Both the position numbers and the translations under genes were made by a program. Below the pieces are notes generated by a model. That model ran no database searches and had not been told where the DNA came from. It was given only the letters and a program-made list of their open reading frames with translations. A DNA stretch of 5,129 nt from Flavobacterium psychrophilum (lineage in GTDB: Bacteria; Bacteroidota; Bacteroidia; Flavobacteriales; Flavobacteriaceae), in contig CAMDSN010000125.1 in the NCBI GenBank assembly GCA_945907225.1, positions 1 through 5,129 of the forward strand. Direction: 5' to 3'. Of the stretch, positions 1 through 5,129 are shown one piece after another (position 1 is the stretch's first letter; every line of letters starts with the position of its first letter).

Positions 1-188
1 ATTTCAGCTAACTGTTTTCTAAAATTTGATTGGAATTTAAAATTAGAAAAATATATAATAATTTCTAGTTAAAGTAATTTTGTTTTTTAAAGTTTTAACG
101 CATTATTAACATCGGCCAACGGATAAAATTTTCATTTTTGGTGCTTTAAAAATTTAAGCTTTTACATATTAGGATTAATAACAAAATT
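1..188. other. AT-rich non-coding leader upstream of the operon
   Basis: No convincing gene is seen in this stretch on either strand. It is strongly AT-rich apart from a short GC-richer patch around 111-122. A 22-codon frame is open from base 1 to a TAG at 67-69 and could be the tail of an upstream + strand gene, but it is too short to judge. No hairpin followed by a T-run is visible, so no terminator for an upstream gene can be called. The stretch just before the ATG at 189 is A-rich with no close Shine-Dalgarno sequence, as is usual in Bacteroidota. Confidence 0.6.
75..82 (+). promoter_or_regulatory. Candidate Bacteroidota -7 promoter element (TAnnTTTG)
   Basis: The octamer TAATTTTG matches the Bacteroidota primary-sigma -7 consensus TAnnTTTG at every fixed position. 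It lies about 105 bases before the MoxR start, which would give a 5' leader of roughly 100 nt. The partner -33 TTG is not present at the usual spacing; the nearest TTGs, at 26-28 and 30-32, are too far upstream. A weaker near-match (CATTTTTG, 133-140) lies closer to the gene. In an AT-rich stretch a chance match is quite possible, so this is only a candidate for the operon promoter. Confidence 0.35.
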
Positions 189-1193
189 ATGGAAGAAAAT
201 GGTACTGCTTTAGACATTAGAGCAATTAATGAAAAAATAGAAAGAGAAAGTGCTTTTATCGATTTGCTGACAATGGAAATGAACAAAGTCATCATTGGTC
301 AAAAACATATGATAGAACGATTATTAATTGGCCTTTTAGGGCAGGGACATATTCTTCTAGAAGGTGTTCCAGGATTAGCAAAAACATTAGCTATAAATAC
401 GCTTTCTCAGGCGGTTCAAGGAAGCTTTAGCCGCATTCAATTTACCCCTGATTTACTGCCTGCAGATGTCGTAGGAACTATGATTTACAATATAAAAGCC
501 AACGAATTCTCTATTAAAAAAGGTCCTATTTTCGCGAACTTTGTACTTGCCGATGAAATTAACCGGGCCCCTGCAAAAGTCCAATCGGCTTTGTTAGAGG
601 CCATGCAAGAAAAGCAAGTTACAATTGGTGATACTACTTTCAAATTAGACCGCCCGTTTTTAGTATTAGCCACTCAAAACCCAATAGAACAAGAAGGAAC
701 CTATCCTTTACCCGAAGCTCAAGTAGACCGTTTTATGTTAAAAACAGTTATTGATTATCCTAAAATGGAAGAGGAAAAATTAGTAATCAGGCAAAATTTA
801 AAAGGGGCCTACGAAAAAGTAAATGCTGTAGTCTCTGTAGAACAAATTTTAAAAGCCCAAGAAGCAGTTCGTGAGGTATATATGGATGAAAAAATTGAGA
901 AATATATTTTAGATATAATTTTTGCTACTCGAAATCCCGAAAACTACAAACTAGAAAGCTTAAAATCACTTATCGGATTTGGCGCCTCTCCAAGAGGCAG
1001 TATTAATTTAGCTAATGCAGCTAAGTGTTATGCATTTATTAAACGCCGTGGTTATGTAATTCCTGAAGATGTTCGTGCCGTTGTACACGATGTATTGCGA
1101 CACAGAATCGGAGTTACTTATGAAGCAGAAGCCGAAAATGTAACCTCTGTTGACATTATCAACAAAATCATAAATGAAATTGAAGTGCCTTAA
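189..1193 (+). CDS. moxR: MoxR-family AAA+ ATPase of the Bat operon
   Basis: This is a complete 334-residue MoxR-type AAA+ ATPase, full length for the family. It is a cytoplasmic ATPase thought to act as a chaperone, remodelling or activating VWA-domain partners. Visible motifs are Walker A GVPGLAKT (59-66), Walker B VLADEIN (119-125, D122/E123), sensor 1 ATQNP (161-165), a probable arginine finger in AQVDRF (R181) and sensor 2 GASPRGS (265-271). A helical lid domain (about 260-330) carries IPEDVRAVVHDVLRHR. The core is AAA_3 and the end is the AAA lid, with no key residue missing. The ATG at 189 gives the usual N-terminus, with a short polar lead before the helix beginning near residue 10. 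The gene ends in two in-frame stops, TAA TAG (1191-1196). Its neighbours, a DUF58 protein and BatA, are the standard partners. The symbol is the family name rather than a proven orthologue. Confidence 0.96.
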   Translation: MEENGTALDIRAINEKIERESAFIDLLTMEMNKVIIGQKHMIERLLIGLLGQGHILLEGVPGLAKTLAINTLSQAVQGSFSRIQFTPDLLPADVVGTMIYNIKANEFSIKKGPIFANFVLADEINRAPAKVQSALLEAMQEKQVTIGDTTFKLDRPFLVLATQNPIEQEGTYPLPEAQVDRFMLKTVIDYPKMEEEKLVIRQNLKGAYEKVNAVVSVEQILKAQEAVREVYMDEKIEKYILDIIFATRNPENYKLESLKSLIGFGASPRGSINLANAAKCYAFIKRRGYVIPEDVRAVVHDVLRHRIGVTYEAEAENVTSVDIINKIINEIEVP

Positions 1194-1209
1194 TAGTAAT
1201 TAGGCAAAA

Positions 1210-1224
1210 GCCATTAGCCATTAG
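1210..1224 (+). repeat. Heptamer tandem repeat, two GCCATTA copies
   Basis: Two perfect copies of GCCATTA are followed by the first base of a third. This array has the same 7-base period as the TGCCTAT array at 1234-1261 and forms much of the left hairpin arm. Because both arrays have the same period, pairing and regular mismatches recur every 3 to 4 bases along the stem. Confidence 0.75.
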
Positions 1225-1233
1225 TAAAACTTC

Positions 1234-1261
1234 TGCCTATTGCCTATTGCCTGTTGCCCCT
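1234..1261 (+). repeat. Heptamer tandem repeat, four TGCCTAT-type copies
   Basis: Four consecutive 7-base units are seen: TGCCTAT, TGCCTAT, TGCCTGT and TGCCCCT. The first two are identical and the last two drift. The array forms most of the right arm of the inverted repeat and runs to just before the DUF58 start codon. Seven-base units would shift reading frame if copy number changed, but here they lie outside the coding frame when the ATG at 1266 is used. Confidence 0.8.
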
Positions 1262-1265
1262 AATT

Positions 1266-2132
1266 ATGGAAACAAAAGACTTACTCAAAAAAGTTCGTAA
1301 AATAGAAATTAAAACTCGAAGGTTGAGTGATCATATCTTCTCGGGAGAATATCATACTTCTTTTAAAGGGCGCGGAATGACTTTTTCTGAAGTACGACAA
1401 TATCAATTTGGTGACGATATACGTTCCATAGATTGGAATGTGACGGCACGTTACAACGAACCTTATGTAAAAGTGTTTGAAGAAGAGCGAGAATTAACGA
1501 TGTTGTTGATGGTTGATATTTCGGGCTCTGAGAGTTTTGGAACTAAGAATCAGTTAAAAAGCGAAGTAGTTACAGAAATTGCTGCAACTATGGCTTTTTC
1601 GGCTACAAAGAATAATGACAAAATTGGGTTGCTTTTATTTTCTGATCAAATCGAATTATACATTCCGCCCAAAAAAGGCAAATCTCATGTGTTAAGAATC
1701 ATTCGCGAGCTAATAGAATTTGAGCCTAAAAGCAAAAAAACAGATTTATCACAAGCTTTAAAATTTTTATCAAGCACACAAAAAAAGAAGGCTATTGTGT
1801 TTGTGATTTCTGATTTCATAATGAATGATGATTATGAAAAAACGTTGAAAATTGCTGGAAAAAAACATGATATTACTGGTGTTCGCGTTTTTGATATTCG
1901 AGAATCCAACATGATAAATATTGGTATGGTTGAAATGGAAGATGCTGAAACTGGTGAAATAGTAGTAGTAAATACAGGTTCTAAAAAAACCCGTTTAAAT
2001 TATGAAAAAGAATATCAGGATAAAGTAAATTATTTCTCAACTGTTTTTTCAAAATGTAGCGCAGGTACTATTCACACTAGGGTTGACGAAAGTTATGTAA
2101 AAAAATTATTGGGTTATTTTAAATCGAGATAA
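1266..2132 (+). CDS. DUF58 protein with degenerate VWA domain
   Basis: This is a complete 288-residue DUF58 protein, the usual partner of MoxR ATPases. The ATG at 1266 is chosen because it starts directly on METKDLLKKVRKIEIKTRRL, the typical family N-terminus. A TTG four codons upstream (1254) lies inside the heptamer repeat and adds only non-family residues. The DUF58 signature GRGMTFSEVRQYQFGDD...IDWNVTARY...PYVKVFEEER spans about 35-75. A VWA-like fold follows, with MIDAS residues DISGS (D84, S86, S88), a candidate T159 in KKTDLS, and D183 in ISDF. No signal peptide or membrane segment is seen, so it is probably cytoplasmic. It is thought to be a metal-binding adaptor for the MoxR ATPase; the exact role is not known. 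The S23 cassette follows 8 bases after the stop. Confidence 0.94.
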   Translation: METKDLLKKVRKIEIKTRRLSDHIFSGEYHTSFKGRGMTFSEVRQYQFGDDIRSIDWNVTARYNEPYVKVFEEERELTMLLMVDISGSESFGTKNQLKSEVVTEIAATMAFSATKNNDKIGLLLFSDQIELYIPPKKGKSHVLRIIRELIEFEPKSKKTDLSQALKFLSSTQKKKAIVFVISDFIMNDDYEKTLKIAGKKHDITGVRVFDIRESNMINIGMVEMEDAETGEIVVVNTGSKKTRLNYEKEYQDKVNYFSTVFSKCSAGTIHTRVDESYVKKLLGYFKSR

Positions 2133-2140
2133 GGATTTAA

Positions 2141-2159
2141 GAATGATGATTAACGATTT
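2141..2159 (+). repeat. Left inverted repeat of the S23 cassette
   Basis: This arm contains GATTAACGATTT (2148-2159), a perfect reverse complement of AAATCGTTAATC at 2548-2559. Outward from that core, 5 of 7 further bases also pair. The arm lies just after the DUF58 stop. The octamer GATTTAAG occurs twice here, at 2134-2141 and 2155-2162, so the left flank also has direct-repeat structure. Confidence 0.7.
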
Positions 2160-2176
2160 AAGATTACAGATTTATC

Positions 2177-2180
2177 AGGA
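2177..2180 (+). promoter_or_regulatory. Shine-Dalgarno-like AGGA before the S23 gene
   Basis: AGGA sits five bases before the ATG at 2186. This is a well-placed ribosome-binding sequence, whereas the neighbouring operon genes show A-rich starts with none. It would fit a gene that brings its own translation signal within the cassette, but four bases is weak evidence. Confidence 0.35.
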
Positions 2181-2185
2181 TTGAA

Positions 2186-2557
2186 ATGGACAAATTTAAA
2201 TTAGAGGAACGATTGATTGATTTTGCCGCCAACATAATTTTATTTACAAATCATGTTGATAAATCATATGCCGGGAATCATTTGGTTGGACAAATTGTTC
2301 GTTCATCAACTTCACCTGCTTTAAATTATGGTGAAGCACAAAGCGCAGAAAGTAAAAAAGATTTTATTCACAAAATGGGTATTTGCCTAAAAGAATTAAG
2401 AGAAACTTTTAATTGTTTGAAAATTATTGAAAGAGCAAATCTAACATCCAACACAGAATTAATCAACAAATTAAAAATAGAAGTCAACGAACTCATATCA
2501 ATCTTTGTTTCAAGTATTAAAACAGCTAAAACAAATTCTGAAATCAAAAATCGTTAA
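2186..2557 (+). CDS. S23/four-helix-bundle protein (23S rRNA intervening-sequence protein family)
   Basis: This is a complete 123-residue, largely helical protein of the family first found inside 23S rRNA intervening sequences (PF05635/TIGR02436 type). The hallmark is GQIVRSSTSPALNYGEAQSAESKKDFIHKMGICLKELRET (about 35-74), followed by NCLKII (76-81) and a final helix rich in I, L and V (about 90-112). Family structures are pentameric four-helix bundles. Related proteins include Avd of diversity-generating retroelements, which binds the reverse transcriptase. No function is firmly known for stand-alone members. Its position between two Bat-operon genes, 53 bases after one stop and 18 before the next start, is not explained by any known Bat role. 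The terminal inverted repeat overlaps its stop codon, which supports insertion as a unit. Codon use is AT-rich like its neighbours, so there is no sign of recent transfer from a distant genome. Confidence 0.92.
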   Translation: MDKFKLEERLIDFAANIILFTNHVDKSYAGNHLVGQIVRSSTSPALNYGEAQSAESKKDFIHKMGICLKELRETFNCLKIIERANLTSNTELINKLKIEVNELISIFVSSIKTAKTNSEIKNR

Positions 2558-2566
2558 TCTTCAATC
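2548..2566 (+). repeat. Right inverted repeat of the S23 cassette
   Basis: This arm contains AAATCGTTAATC (2548-2559), the exact reverse complement of 2148-2159. It includes the S23 gene's last codons and its TAA (2555-2557), so the coding sequence runs into the element's end. Pairing with the left arm in the mRNA would close a loop of about 390 nt holding the whole S23 gene, ending nine bases before the next ATG at 2576. Confidence 0.7.
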
Positions 2567-2575
2567 AAAAATAAA

Positions 2576-4204
2576 ATGAAGTTTAAACTATACATATTAT
2601 TTTTTCTTTTATCGACTTCGGTTTTTGCTCAAAAAGTGACGACTTCGGTTGATACCACCAAAAACAAAATAGGTGCCAAATTTAAACTCACCCTAAAAAC
2701 AAAAGTGGATACTGCAGCAAAAGTAAGTTTCCCTGAGCTTAAAAATTTTGGGGCCTTAGAAGTAATTGAATCCTATAAAATTGACACTATAAATTTAGGA
2801 AATAGAAGAGAGCTAATTAAAAAATATGGATTAATACAATTTGATAGCGGAACCTACGTCATTCCGAGAATTCGGGTGATGATTAATGGAAAAGCCAGCT
2901 ATTCAGACAGTATAAAAGTAGAAGTCAATGATATTAAAGTTGATACTTTAAAACAAAAAATGCATGATATTAAAGATATTATAAATGTGGAGCGTGAACT
3001 TGAAGATTGGTGGGTTTATATTTTAATTATAATAGCTATTGCCTTGCTGGGTTACTTTGGTTTCAAGTATTTTAAAAACAAAAAACCCAAAATTGAAGTA
3101 GAAATTATTTTTAAATCGCCTATTGAAAAAGCCACAACTTTATTACAACAACTAGAAACTAAGGAGCTTTGGCAAAAAGGAGCAATCAAAGATTATTATT
3201 CCGAATTGACTAACATTGCCCGAAACTATATTGAGGAAGAAATTAATATTCCAGCGATGGAAAGTACAACCTCAGAACTTATTATTGGCTTGCGAAAAGC
3301 AGCAAAACAAAAAAAATTAAAACTATCAAATGAAATAGTTGAAAACCTAGAAAAAGTTTTAATGCAGGCCGATTTAGTAAAATTTGCTAAAGTAAAACCT
3401 TTAGATTATGAAATTGAGGAAGATAAAAAAAGAATTTCCAATTCCATTCTTACCATTCACAAATCAATTCCAGTAATTAGAGAAAATGATGATGAATTAA
3501 CCAAATGGAATGAACAACAAAGAGAAAATGATCGTTTAGCTAAATTAAAAAAAGAAAAAAACAGACGGATTATTTCCATTTTTGGAGGTGTAATTGGCGT
3601 GCTAGTTTTAGTTTTATCTGGATTAATCTATTTCAAAGGATTTGACTATGTAAAAGATAATTTATTTGGAAATCCCTTAAAAGAGCTTGCAGAAGGGCAA
3701 TGGGTATATAGTGAATATGGAAATCCAGGTATAAAAATAGAAGCCCCTGAAGTATTGAAACGAATAGATGCTTCAAGTACATTGCCCAAAAACACAGCTG
3801 CCTTAATTAAAGAAATGCAACTTTTTTCTTGTGGTAATATTTTAGAAAATTATGCTGTCACCCTTTCTACCCGAACTTTCAAAAAAGAAACAAAATTAGA
3901 TTTAGATAAAACTGCTGAAGAATATTTAAATATGTTAGAGGCTCAGGGAGCACAAAACATTCTTGTTAAAACCGAAGATTTTGGCACACAAAAAGGGATT
4001 TCGGGTAAAAAAGCCTACGGAACAATTAATTTTTTTGATGCTGACAACGGGAAAGCAACAAAAATGTATTATGAATTATTGCTATTTAGTCAAAATGGAG
4101 GCTTACAAACTTTGTTTGTTGCTTATAAAGAATCCGATAAATATGGGCAAAAAATAGCCGAAAGAATAGTTAACTCGGTAGAATTACAAACCACTCAAGA
4201 ATGA
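2576..4204 (+). CDS. BatD-like membrane protein with extra C-terminal domain
   Basis: This is a complete 542-residue membrane protein at the operon position where Bat loci carry a BatD-like or DUF4381-like gene. It has a signal peptide (1-18, probable cleavage VFA-Q), so the next part is exported. A beta-rich domain (about 20-118) has the BatD-like run YGLIQFDSGTYVIPRIRV (84-101). A first membrane segment (about 146-163) is followed by KYFKNKKPK. A helical, charged cytoplasmic region (about 175-300) contains KELWQKGAIKDYYSELTNIA (196-215), which resembles DUF4381-type domains. A lysine- and glutamate-rich linker (305-331) leads to a second membrane segment (about 332-353). The C-terminal domain (about 365-537) alternates strands and helices and ends in a helix plus RIVNSVEL, which recalls PsbP/Mog1-like folds. 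Basic residues beside both membrane segments suggest both outer domains are periplasmic. Its stop overlaps the BatA start by ATGA. The Bat assignment rests on position and domain 1; the fold of the last domain is inference. Confidence 0.8.
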   Translation: MKFKLYILFFLLSTSVFAQKVTTSVDTTKNKIGAKFKLTLKTKVDTAAKVSFPELKNFGALEVIESYKIDTINLGNRRELIKKYGLIQFDSGTYVIPRIRVMINGKASYSDSIKVEVNDIKVDTLKQKMHDIKDIINVERELEDWWVYILIIIAIALLGYFGFKYFKNKKPKIEVEIIFKSPIEKATTLLQQLETKELWQKGAIKDYYSELTNIARNYIEEEINIPAMESTTSELIIGLRKAAKQKKLKLSNEIVENLEKVLMQADLVKFAKVKPLDYEIEEDKKRISNSILTIHKSIPVIRENDDELTKWNEQQRENDRLAKLKKEKNRRIISIFGGVIGVLVLVLSGLIYFKGFDYVKDNLFGNPLKELAEGQWVYSEYGNPGIKIEAPEVLKRIDASSTLPKNTAALIKEMQLFSCGNILENYAVTLSTRTFKKETKLDLDKTAEEYLNMLEAQGAQNILVKTEDFGTQKGISGKKAYGTINFFDADNGKATKMYYELLLFSQNGGLQTLFVAYKESDKYGQKIAERIVNSVELQTTQE

Positions 4205-5129
4205 AAGATGTTAGCTTTTTAAATCCCGAATTTTTTTGGTTGTTTCTTTTGCTGCCCCTTGCATTTATGTGGCAAATTATAAAAAATAAGCAGCAGTCAG
4301 CCACCTTAAAAATAAGTTCTGTTACAGGTTTTAAATCAGAAAACTCGTTGTTGGCAAAGCTAAAGCCTTTTTTATTTGTATTGCGGTTGCTTGCTTTAAG
4401 TTCAATTATTGTTGCTATGGCAAGGCCTAGAAAAGTAGATATAAGTAGTCAAACGAAATCCACGAAAGGGATTGATATTGTTATGGCAATTGATGTTTCC
4501 GGGAGTATGCTTGCTAAAGATTTAAAGCCAAACCGTATGGAAGCTTTAAAAAAAGTAGCTGAAGATTTTGTTGAAAATCGTCCAAATGATCGAATCGGAA
4601 TTGTTGTATACGCATCTGAAGCTTATACAAAAACACCTGTAACAAGCGATAAGCCTCTTATTCAAGAGGCTATAGAAAGTATAGAATACAATCCTGTTTT
4701 ACAAGACGGAACTGGAATTGGAATGGGTTTAACAACAGCCGTAAACCGATTAAAAGACAGCAAGGCGAAAAGTAGGGTCATAATTTTATTAACTGATGGG
4801 GTAAATAACTCCGGATTTATAGAGCCCGAGACCGCTTCACAAATTGCCAAAGAATATGGAATAAAAGTTTATACCATTGGAATAGGATCAAATGGAAATG
4901 CATTGTCTCCTTATGCTTACGCGCCAAATGGCGGATTTTTATTCCAAATGATGCCTGTTGAAATTGATGTAAACTTATTACAAACCATCGCTAAAAACAC
5001 GGGCGGGAAATATTTTAGAGCTAGCAGTAACAGTAAGTTAGAGTCTATCTATAAATCTATTAATGCTTTAGAAACTACTGAAATAGAAGAGTTGAAATTC
5101 TATGATTATGATGAAAAATACAGGCTTTA
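4201..5129 (+). CDS. batA: BatA, VWA-domain membrane protein (3' end beyond window)
   Basis: This frame opens at the ATG at 4201 and stays open to the window end: 309 residues, with probably only some 20-30 missing, including the expected last membrane helix. Its start overlaps the preceding stop in an ATGA (4201-4204), which suggests translational coupling. A hydrophobic segment (about 11-27) and a second one (about 56-75) precede the VWA domain, which begins near residue 90. The MIDAS is complete: DVSGS (D98, S100, S102), T171 in DGTGIG, and D199 in LLTDG. The segment YTIGIGSNG (224-232) is typical of BatA/BatB. These proteins are membrane-anchored and expected to present the VWA domain in the periplasm, binding partner proteins through a divalent metal. 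In Bacteroides fragilis the bat genes were linked to aerotolerance. BatB is very similar; BatA is preferred because it follows DUF58 and the BatD-like gene. Confidence 0.9.
   Translation, partial: MKDVSFLNPEFFWLFLLLPLAFMWQIIKNKQQSATLKISSVTGFKSENSLLAKLKPFLFVLRLLALSSIIVAMARPRKVDISSQTKSTKGIDIVMAIDVSGSMLAKDLKPNRMEALKKVAEDFVENRPNDRIGIVVYASEAYTKTPVTSDKPLIQEAIESIEYNPVLQDGTGIGMGLTTAVNRLKDSKAKSRVIILLTDGVNNSGFIEPETASQIAKEYGIKVYTIGIGSNGNALSPYAYAPNGGFLFQMMPVEIDVNLLQTIAKNTGGKYFRASSNSKLESIYKSINALETTEIEELKFYDYDEKYRL

Larger units (their letters stand above)
1197..1266. repeat. Long imperfect inverted repeat (hairpin) between moxR and the DUF58 gene
   Basis: The left arm (1197-1224) and right arm (1237-1266) are complementary around a 12-base loop (1225-1236). 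The outer 8 bp are perfect: TAATTAGG at 1197-1204 against CCTAATTA at 1259-1266. After a two-base bulge (1257-1258), 15 of the next 20 positions pair, giving 23 pairs out of 28. The right arm ends on the A of the next gene's ATG. The spacer is C/T-rich on its right side, unlike the A-rich sequence before most starts in this window. No T-run follows, so it is not a classical terminator. It could lower or tune expression of the genes after moxR, or be a dispersed genomic repeat that landed in the gap. The effect on expression is inference. Confidence 0.75.
2141..2566 (+). mobile_element. Putative IVS-like cassette carrying an S23/four-helix-bundle gene
   Basis: The segment is bounded by inverted repeats (2141-2159 and 2548-2566, 17 of 19 positions complementary) and contains a single gene of the S23 (23S rRNA intervening-sequence protein) family. 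Removing it would leave DUF58 and the BatD-like gene about 17 bases apart, a normal operon spacing, so it looks like an insertion into a compact operon. Intervening sequences in bacterial 23S rRNA genes are known to have complementary ends and sometimes to encode S23. The arrangement here copies that plan in a protein-coding context. There is no transposase, no clear target-site duplication and no rRNA flank, so mobility is inferred rather than shown. Confidence 0.5.

Noticed and set aside
1..69. Open + strand frame from base 1 to a TAG at 67-69, possible tail of an upstream gene
   Set aside because: Only 22 codons with no recognisable motif; a frame of this length is common by chance even in AT-rich DNA.
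485..673. Minus-strand open frame of 62 codons inside moxR
   Set aside because: It lies wholly within the strongly conserved MoxR coding frame and has no family features; an antisense shadow.
1205..1261. CRISPR-like or phage-attachment-like repeat array
   Set aside because: Units are 7 bases with no spacers, no cas genes and no tRNA or integrase nearby; better described as heptamer tandem repeats in a hairpin.
1197..1266. Rho-independent terminator after moxR
   Set aside because: The stem has regular mismatches, is not followed by a T-run, and runs directly into the next gene's start codon.
2186..2557. Diversity-generating retroelement accessory gene (Avd)
   Set aside because: Avd is a relative of S23, but there is no reverse transcriptase, template repeat or variable repeat in the window, and the sequence matches the S23 branch motif.
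2141..2566. True 23S rRNA intervening sequence
   Set aside because: Both flanks are protein-coding Bat-operon genes; no rRNA sequence is present.
3963..4157. Second + strand open frame of 64 codons inside the BatD-like gene
   Set aside because: Out of frame within a clear long gene; lysine-rich residues follow from the A-rich sequence.
4662..4850. Minus-strand open frame of 62 codons inside batA
   Set aside because: It is antisense to the conserved VWA domain, including the MIDAS region, and has no supporting start context.

Overview
The window is AT-rich chromosomal DNA from a member of the Bacteroidota, most probably Flavobacteriaceae. The evidence for this is the residue-level look of the MoxR ATPase and DUF58 proteins, A-rich translation starts mostly without Shine-Dalgarno sequences, and a Bacteroidota-type TAnnTTTG promoter element upstream. 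All genes lie on the + strand and read as one operon. It is the front part of the MoxR/Bat (Bacteroides aerotolerance) locus, a cell-envelope system that pairs an AAA+ ATPase with several von Willebrand factor A (VWA) proteins.

Layout: 1-188 is an AT-rich leader with one promoter candidate. 189-1193 is a complete MoxR-family AAA+ ATPase. 1197-1266 is a gap filled by heptamer tandem repeats that form a long imperfect inverted repeat ending on the next start codon. 1266-2132 is a DUF58/VWA protein. 2141-2566 looks like a small inserted cassette: an S23/four-helix-bundle gene (2186-2557) bracketed by inverted repeats. 2576-4204 is an unusually large two-membrane-segment BatD-like protein with an extra C-terminal domain. 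4201-5129 is BatA, cut off by the window end and overlapping the previous gene by ATGA. BatB and the TPR and BatD/BatE genes usually found further on are expected beyond the right edge but cannot be seen.

Working together: in this family MoxR is thought to act as a chaperone-like ATPase. The DUF58 protein is the probable cytoplasmic MIDAS-bearing partner. The BatD-like protein and BatA are membrane-anchored components facing the periplasm. The biochemical role of Bat systems is poorly established, and nothing in the sequence settles it.

The least ordinary parts are two non-core inserts between operon genes. One is the heptamer hairpin that abuts the DUF58 start codon. The other is the S23-type gene, whose terminal inverted repeats make it look like an rRNA-style intervening-sequence element that has landed in a protein-coding operon. 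A third point is the extended architecture of the BatD-like protein.
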